Below are positions 59,188 to 64,000 of a stretch of 64,000 bases of DNA, in pieces. The position numbers and the translations under genes are program-made. Where the stretch lies: assembly GCA_020746105.1 (NCBI GenBank), contig CM036633.1, forward strand, positions 12,322,501-12,386,500. Direction: 5' to 3'. Source of the stretch: Trogon surrucura. Taxonomy: Eukaryota > Chordata > Aves > Trogoniformes > Trogonidae. The notes beneath the pieces are model-generated. The model did no database searches and had not been told where the DNA came from. It saw only the letters and a program-made list of their open reading frames with translations. Numbering within the stretch: position 1 is the first letter of the stretch; the number at the start of each line of letters is the position of its first letter.

Positions 59188-61154
59188 GTACGTGCCTGTG
59201 TGGTAGGATGAGGAGGGTTAACCCGTGATCGTGCTGCAGGACAGGACAAGCAACACCCTCCTCTGGGGACCGGGTCTGGGTCACCTTTGCACCGGGCAGT
59301 TTGCTCTGGTGGCTGTGCCGTATCTGAGGGTAGAGCTAAGGCTGTGATGACATAATTACAGCCAGCAATTGTTAAAATAATTCACTAGTTTTCTGCCGTA
59401 TGAGGGAAGCTGAGAATTAAAACCTGCGAAAGGGGAATCTGATGCATGACACAGTAAACCCGCTGGGCATTTGACAGTATTCTCTAAATTGGAGTCTGTT
59501 TTGATGGCTGTTCCTTGGAGTATCATATTATGCATAAATACTCTGTCTGTTTTCACCCTTATTGTTCTGAAATTTCTGCCGTCAGAGATAGGAGTTGCCG
59601 TGCAGGATCAGAAAAGTGGTTTCCTTAGGTCAGAACTGTTTCCAGTTCACTAGAGAGGGCTCAGATGCCACCAGGTATAACCCAGAGGAGCATTTTAAGT
59701 TAAGTGTACTTGCGATGTGTGTGTATGATCCCATGGATCGTATAGTGCTTAGGTGGGCATCTTCAATTTTTTTTGTCAGTACCCCTCTTTTCTTCCTAGC
59801 AATTGGACACTTCCAGCACTGTTAATAACCAGAGTATGACTAGGAAGAAACTCCAAAGTGAACTAGTGATTGAGCTGGAAAGAAGACGCAGGAGCCCTGA
59901 AGCCTTGCTCCTTCAGGAGAGGGAATTACCATAAAGTTCTGTTTGGACTATGACTTTCTAAAGATTGATGTCCAGGAGGTAGAGACATAACACCTGTTTT
60001 TTCCCCTGAAACACCCAGACCAGGAAACTGAAAAAAAGATGGAGAAGTAGCGGCACTCCTACTCGCATCCCAACCACCCAGGATGCGCATCCACAGCAGT
60101 GGGTGACTGCCGGTCCTCTCTCTGAACTACAGCGACTCCTCAAGAAGAAAACCAGCACGTATTCTCAGATGCTTAATCTGATTGCATCCATGATCTGCCT
60201 GGTCAGCCTCTGAATACCACTTTCCCTTGCCTGAGTCCTTTAATCACCGCTGCCAATCAGCGCTATTGAAGAGAGCAACAATACGCTTCAGAGCTCAATC
60301 ACCTTCGTAATCGTCTCACTGTCAGCACATAAGTCTCCCCAGAGGGCAGAATTACTGACAGATGAGATGCAGGGTGTTTTTGCAATTGAAATGTTCATTT
60401 GTGTGTGTGTGTCTCCACACACATGACGTGTATATATGTGAGTATGTATGCTGTGCTTTGAAATGTAGGCTGTGTTGGGAGCAGCTTGCATACCAACAGA
60501 GAACTATGCATTTAAACAGAACCTGCAGCTTCTTAAATGTTCAGTCAGCTGAGAAATATGCTTAAATGTGATGGTGCACACTTGCAGTGACACTGGTCAG
60601 TGTTTAAATGTGCTCAGTGGAGAGGACTCACATGGGAATGAGTCCATGATAGACCCTGTGCTGGAAGGTCTTCCTGTTGCTCTCTTCCCTGCCATCATCA
60701 GTTTGCACCAGCTACTCATTGTTGTCTTTTAAAATTTAAATCAGCCTGGACTTGAGTCTCAAAGAACCTGCTTGGCTTTGTGGAGATGGTAAGTCGTGGG
60801 ACAGTCCATTCCAGTCCTCATAGATGCTCCAGGGAGGCTGGGAACTCTCCTGCTCACCCTCCCATTTTTGCCCTTCTGTCCCAGCAAACGAAGAGTTCTC
60901 TGAAGGCTTGTATTTCCCTGTAGAAACTTTCAGTTTCCAGAGATGTATGTTTCCCTGCAAAAAACTCTTCAGCTGAAAAAATTCCAACTCTAATAGATAC
61001 CTAATTCTTTTCCTGCTTTCTACCCAGCTTTCTCTCCACTTCATCCCTCCTGACATGCAGCAGCCAGAGATAAACCTTCTTAGTCTCCATGCTCTGGAGA
61101 GATCTGTCTAGCCCCCGTCACAAGTCCTACCTTCAGGTTCAGGAAAAGCACCAG
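59188..61154. other. Unique non-coding sequence
   Basis: No recognised gene. The longest frame is 106 codons (60736-61056, -). Around 59520-59540 the word ATTATGCATAAAT resembles a POU-type site. (GT)n occurs at 60400-60412. Confidence 0.5.
60400..60412 (+). repeat. (GT)6 microsatellite
   Basis: Short GT run followed by CACACACA-like and TATATATG words. Confidence 0.8.
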
Positions 61155-61400
61155 AAGCTTTAGCTCTGACGTGTCAGCGCGGGCATCCAGCCCTGCGGCG
61201 CCTGTGCCGGAGGCCATTACTTGGATCATTAACTTCTGACCTGCAACACAGGGCAAGGCTGAGGGTGTGTAATCCTCTGTTGTGATTCATCACCTGAGAG
61301 TCTACATACTAATTATAATCTGCCTTTTATACATGCCACTAGCCTGTAATTTTAATCCCGAACACTTTTGTGTGTAATGAGGCAATGCTTTTACGGCTTA
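61155..61400. promoter_or_regulatory. Possible conserved non-coding element
   Basis: The CpG-bearing words TCTGACGTGTCAGCGCGGGC and CCTGCGGCGCC precede AT-rich site-like sequence (GGATCATTAACTTC, TACTAATTATAATC, CTGTAATTTTAATCC, TGTGTAATGAGGC). The pattern matches the other compositional candidates, and no stronger evidence is available. Confidence 0.2.
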
Positions 61401-62080
61401 CATCTTGGTGTAAGCTGGTAATTTGTATCATGCTGGAAATACAAAATCAAATATGAGTGAATAAAAACAAAACGACAGCATGCTTTTGCCCTTTGAATTT
61501 GACATTTAAAAAGTGTTGTGACGACTTCAAAGTTTGCAAGGAAAACAACGGAATGTGCATGTGTTTACCTCTGTACTACTGGGTTTACACATCTGTACAA
61601 AGGTGGCTTTCAAGGTCCAGACTTTATTCCTTGGTGTTCACCAAAGCAAATCCTGATATCCATTGACCCGGAGGGAATGCTGTGAGCAGAATCAAGTCAG
61701 ACTCATTTCTACCTTTGGCTTAGCAAGACAGAACATAAGTACAACCTGTTGCCTGCAGAGCTGCTTCCCGCTGCTCAGGTGCTTTTCCTGGAGGCTCTCC
61801 GGGAAAGCTTCGCTGTCCCCATCTGTAACTTCTGGGTTGATGTGCAGCCCGCGTCAGGACTTAGACTGAGGGATGTGGGGTCCGGTCCTGACCTAGGTGA
61901 TAATTTTATTTGCTTGCACACATAGTTTTCAGGGTACAAAGGCAGCTCCTGCTCTGTTATTGCCACCTCTAACAACGTGATTCCCACAAAGTACTTAATA
62001 GAGTCCGATGACTGTGGGAGCTTATGGACTGTGAGATATATGGGCTGGGGAAGAGTGAAGATAGTGCGAGATATCAGAAA
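61401..62080. other. Unique non-coding sequence
   Basis: No gene seen. Short frames of at most 70 codons. Confidence 0.5.
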
Positions 62081-62139
62081 ATCGTAGAATCACGGAGTGG
62101 TTTGGGTTGGAAGGGAACTTAAAGATCATCTCATTCCAG
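62081..62139 (-). mobile_element. CR1 LINE tail remnant
   Basis: ATCGTAGAATCACGGAGTGG followed by TTTGGGTTGGAAGGGAACTT and AAAGATCATCTCATTCCA is the reverse complement of the CR1 3' end. Only about 59 bp remain, consistent with extreme 5' truncation at insertion. Confidence 0.9.
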
Positions 62140-64000
62140 TGTTGGGATTTGAGCACTGGAAGAAGAAACCAGCATTCCTTGGAGAATGACACTGAGGAGG
62201 AAAAGAGAAAGTACTGAGCTGGAAGCAATCAATATTACATGTTTTAAAATATCAGCAAAAGCAATATACTATTCCTTTTGGCTGCTTCTTCAAGCAAACA
62301 ACTTTGGATGGAGGCGTTTGCCTGTAATGAAAATTATATGAACTCATCTCAGTGATTGGAATGTTGTAATAACTATGCAGGGAGTATTTTCGTGTCTTGC
62401 ACGGGTCATTGAAAGACTGCCTAGCAAATTGGATCATGGACTATAGGGAACATCCCTACCACAGCAGGAAAATGGTCTGGATATAGCAAGTGACCAAAGG
62501 GTTTTGAAAAATCCCATCGTATGTAACAATAGTTTCTAGTTACAGTCACAGAAATATATCTTTTAGTTTCCCTCTCTTATTTTTTGTTTCTTTTAATACA
62601 GCCCTTCCTCCTCATTCAATAACCCTTCTTATACCTTCATTTTCCCTGTATATTAAGACCTGATGATCCATTAAGGCAAATCCTATATTTCAAATTGCAT
62701 CTAAATTGATACTGGAACATGGACCGCCTGCCTCAAAAACACTTCCATTCTCTTCTGCAGGAGATTAGATGGATTTTCTTTCTGAAAACAAATGAAAATT
62801 TTGATTATATGTGTCATTCAAACTGCAATTCCATCTTATTAAACGGTTCCAGGCAGTTGGTGCTGGGAACATTGTAATAAGGACTCTAGCGTCTGAGTCT
62901 GTTTGGCTGAGTCTGCTGGCCAATTCCACACTCTTAGTCAGGGAATTCTGGCTGTGGCTAAGTGTGCAAACTGAAAACCATATGAAACAATGAAAATAAG
63001 TGTTTTGTTATGTCACTAATATTTAAAGTGGGTTAGGATGGCAGCGGTTCATTTCTGCATATCTCAATGCTTTAAGAAAATATGCACTCTGGACTTTTAG
63101 CGTATGCCTGGATGTTACACCACCGTTCATCTTCTCTAACATCCCAGATTTCCCTAAAGTGATTGAGAAAAGAAACCACACACGAAATAAATGCTGGCTT
63201 GGACTAAAAGATTATATTTCAAGTGTGCACGGGTATTTTTTTTTCTTTTCCAAAACAGGTGCCAATTTGTTAGCCTAGATCCAAGGGAGCATGTGGGCTT
63301 TGCATTCTTCATTTCTAGGCATCGAGGCCTTCAAGGGGGACCCAGCATCCCCGGGAGGTGCCTGGATTTATACAGCACCGAAAGGTCCACCTGGGGTCGG
63401 AGGGAGCCTATCTCAGACCTGCTTTTGTCCACAGAAGGTCCACAGCTTGGAACACTTTCCTAAGGAAGGTAATTCCAGTAATAGCAGCAGTTGGGTTTTT
63501 ATTAATTCACACATAAATGGATATTTTTTGTAGTTGATCCCCAAATCACCAAGGAACGACTGGGGTGTGAATTAAGGTAGGTTGTCCCTAAATCAAGTAC
63601 ATCATGTAGAGAGGGGCAAAATTCATGGAGGGAGGAGAAGAATGAAAGCAAATAGTGAGCAAAGCATCACCGTAGGTTAGTGGTGGCCGGGAATTAGTAC
63701 AGGTGATATGGCAAAGGGTAGTGGGTCGGGGTTTGTGGTTTTTTTTTTTTTGGTTGTTTTTATTCCCCTCTATCAGTGCTGCTTCCCCTAAAGGCCCTTA
63801 GAGAAGTATTTTTCTCCCAGCAGAGTCAGAGCAGGCTGGAAAGCATCGACTGGTGGTTCTGTGAAGGTGCCCACTGCAGAGAAGAGGTTAGAAATACCTG
63901 CATGGCAAATCACTCCATGCTAGGCAAAGAATAATTTTTAGGAGCGTTTCCTGTAGTTTGAGTAAAATCCCATGAAAATGCCAGCAGAGGGGGCAGCTGC
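62140..64000. other. Unique non-coding sequence
   Basis: No recognised gene. The longest frame is 90 codons (63191-63463, +). T-rich runs lie at about 63236-63248 and 63739-63751. Confidence 0.5.

Noticed and set aside
1-64000. tRNA, rRNA, CRISPR array or bacterial-type operon
   Set aside because: No cloverleaf with A/B boxes, no rRNA-like sequence, no regularly spaced repeats and no close-packed long open frames were seen.

Overview
This 64 kb window looks like vertebrate nuclear DNA, most likely from a bird. The diagnostic elements are three copies of the avian CR1 non-LTR retrotransposon 3' region: 16909-17365 (minus), 51311-51691 (plus) and a 59-bp tail remnant at 62081-62139 (minus). 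There is also one solo endogenous-retrovirus LTR (4541-5516) of a kind seen in bird genomes, and several badly decayed MIR-like SINE relics. The low interspersed-repeat density, short simple repeats, absence of Alu/L1-type elements and lack of operon structure all fit an avian chromosome. The species cannot be named from the sequence alone.

No protein-coding gene could be recognised with confidence on either strand. The longest ATG-initiated open frame is 162 codons (42931-43419, +), and none of the longer frames contains a recognisable domain. The window therefore reads as a long intergenic interval or the inside of a very large intron. Four short plus-strand segments have good splice acceptor and donor signals (29504-29641, 34764-34926, 54421-54575, 59100-59187). 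They are listed as candidate exons of an unidentified coding or long non-coding transcript. The one at 59100-59187 is the most coding-like.

Layout: 1-4540 unique sequence; 4541-5516 solo LTR; 5517-16908 unique sequence with an AT-rich patch (11210-11560), a perfect 28-bp inverted repeat (13910-13998) and a possible MIR relic; 16909-17365 CR1; 17366-25100 unique sequence with a CpG micro-island (18735-18847) and a MIR relic (24925-25090); 25380-25620 a CpG-containing patch with a hairpin and a 14-bp palindrome; 25621-45429 mostly unique with candidate exons and two small tandem repeats; 45430-45610 MIR relic, followed by a CpG-containing patch; 46166-51310 unique; 51311-51691 CR1; 51692-64000 unique with regulatory-looking AT-rich or TAAT-rich patches, candidate exons and a CR1 tail.

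The most unusual structures are the perfect hairpin at 13910-13998, the hairpin plus palindrome at 25445-25500 and the cluster of homeodomain-type cores at 58667-58715. Conservation and transcription could not be tested here, so all regulatory and exon calls are inference.
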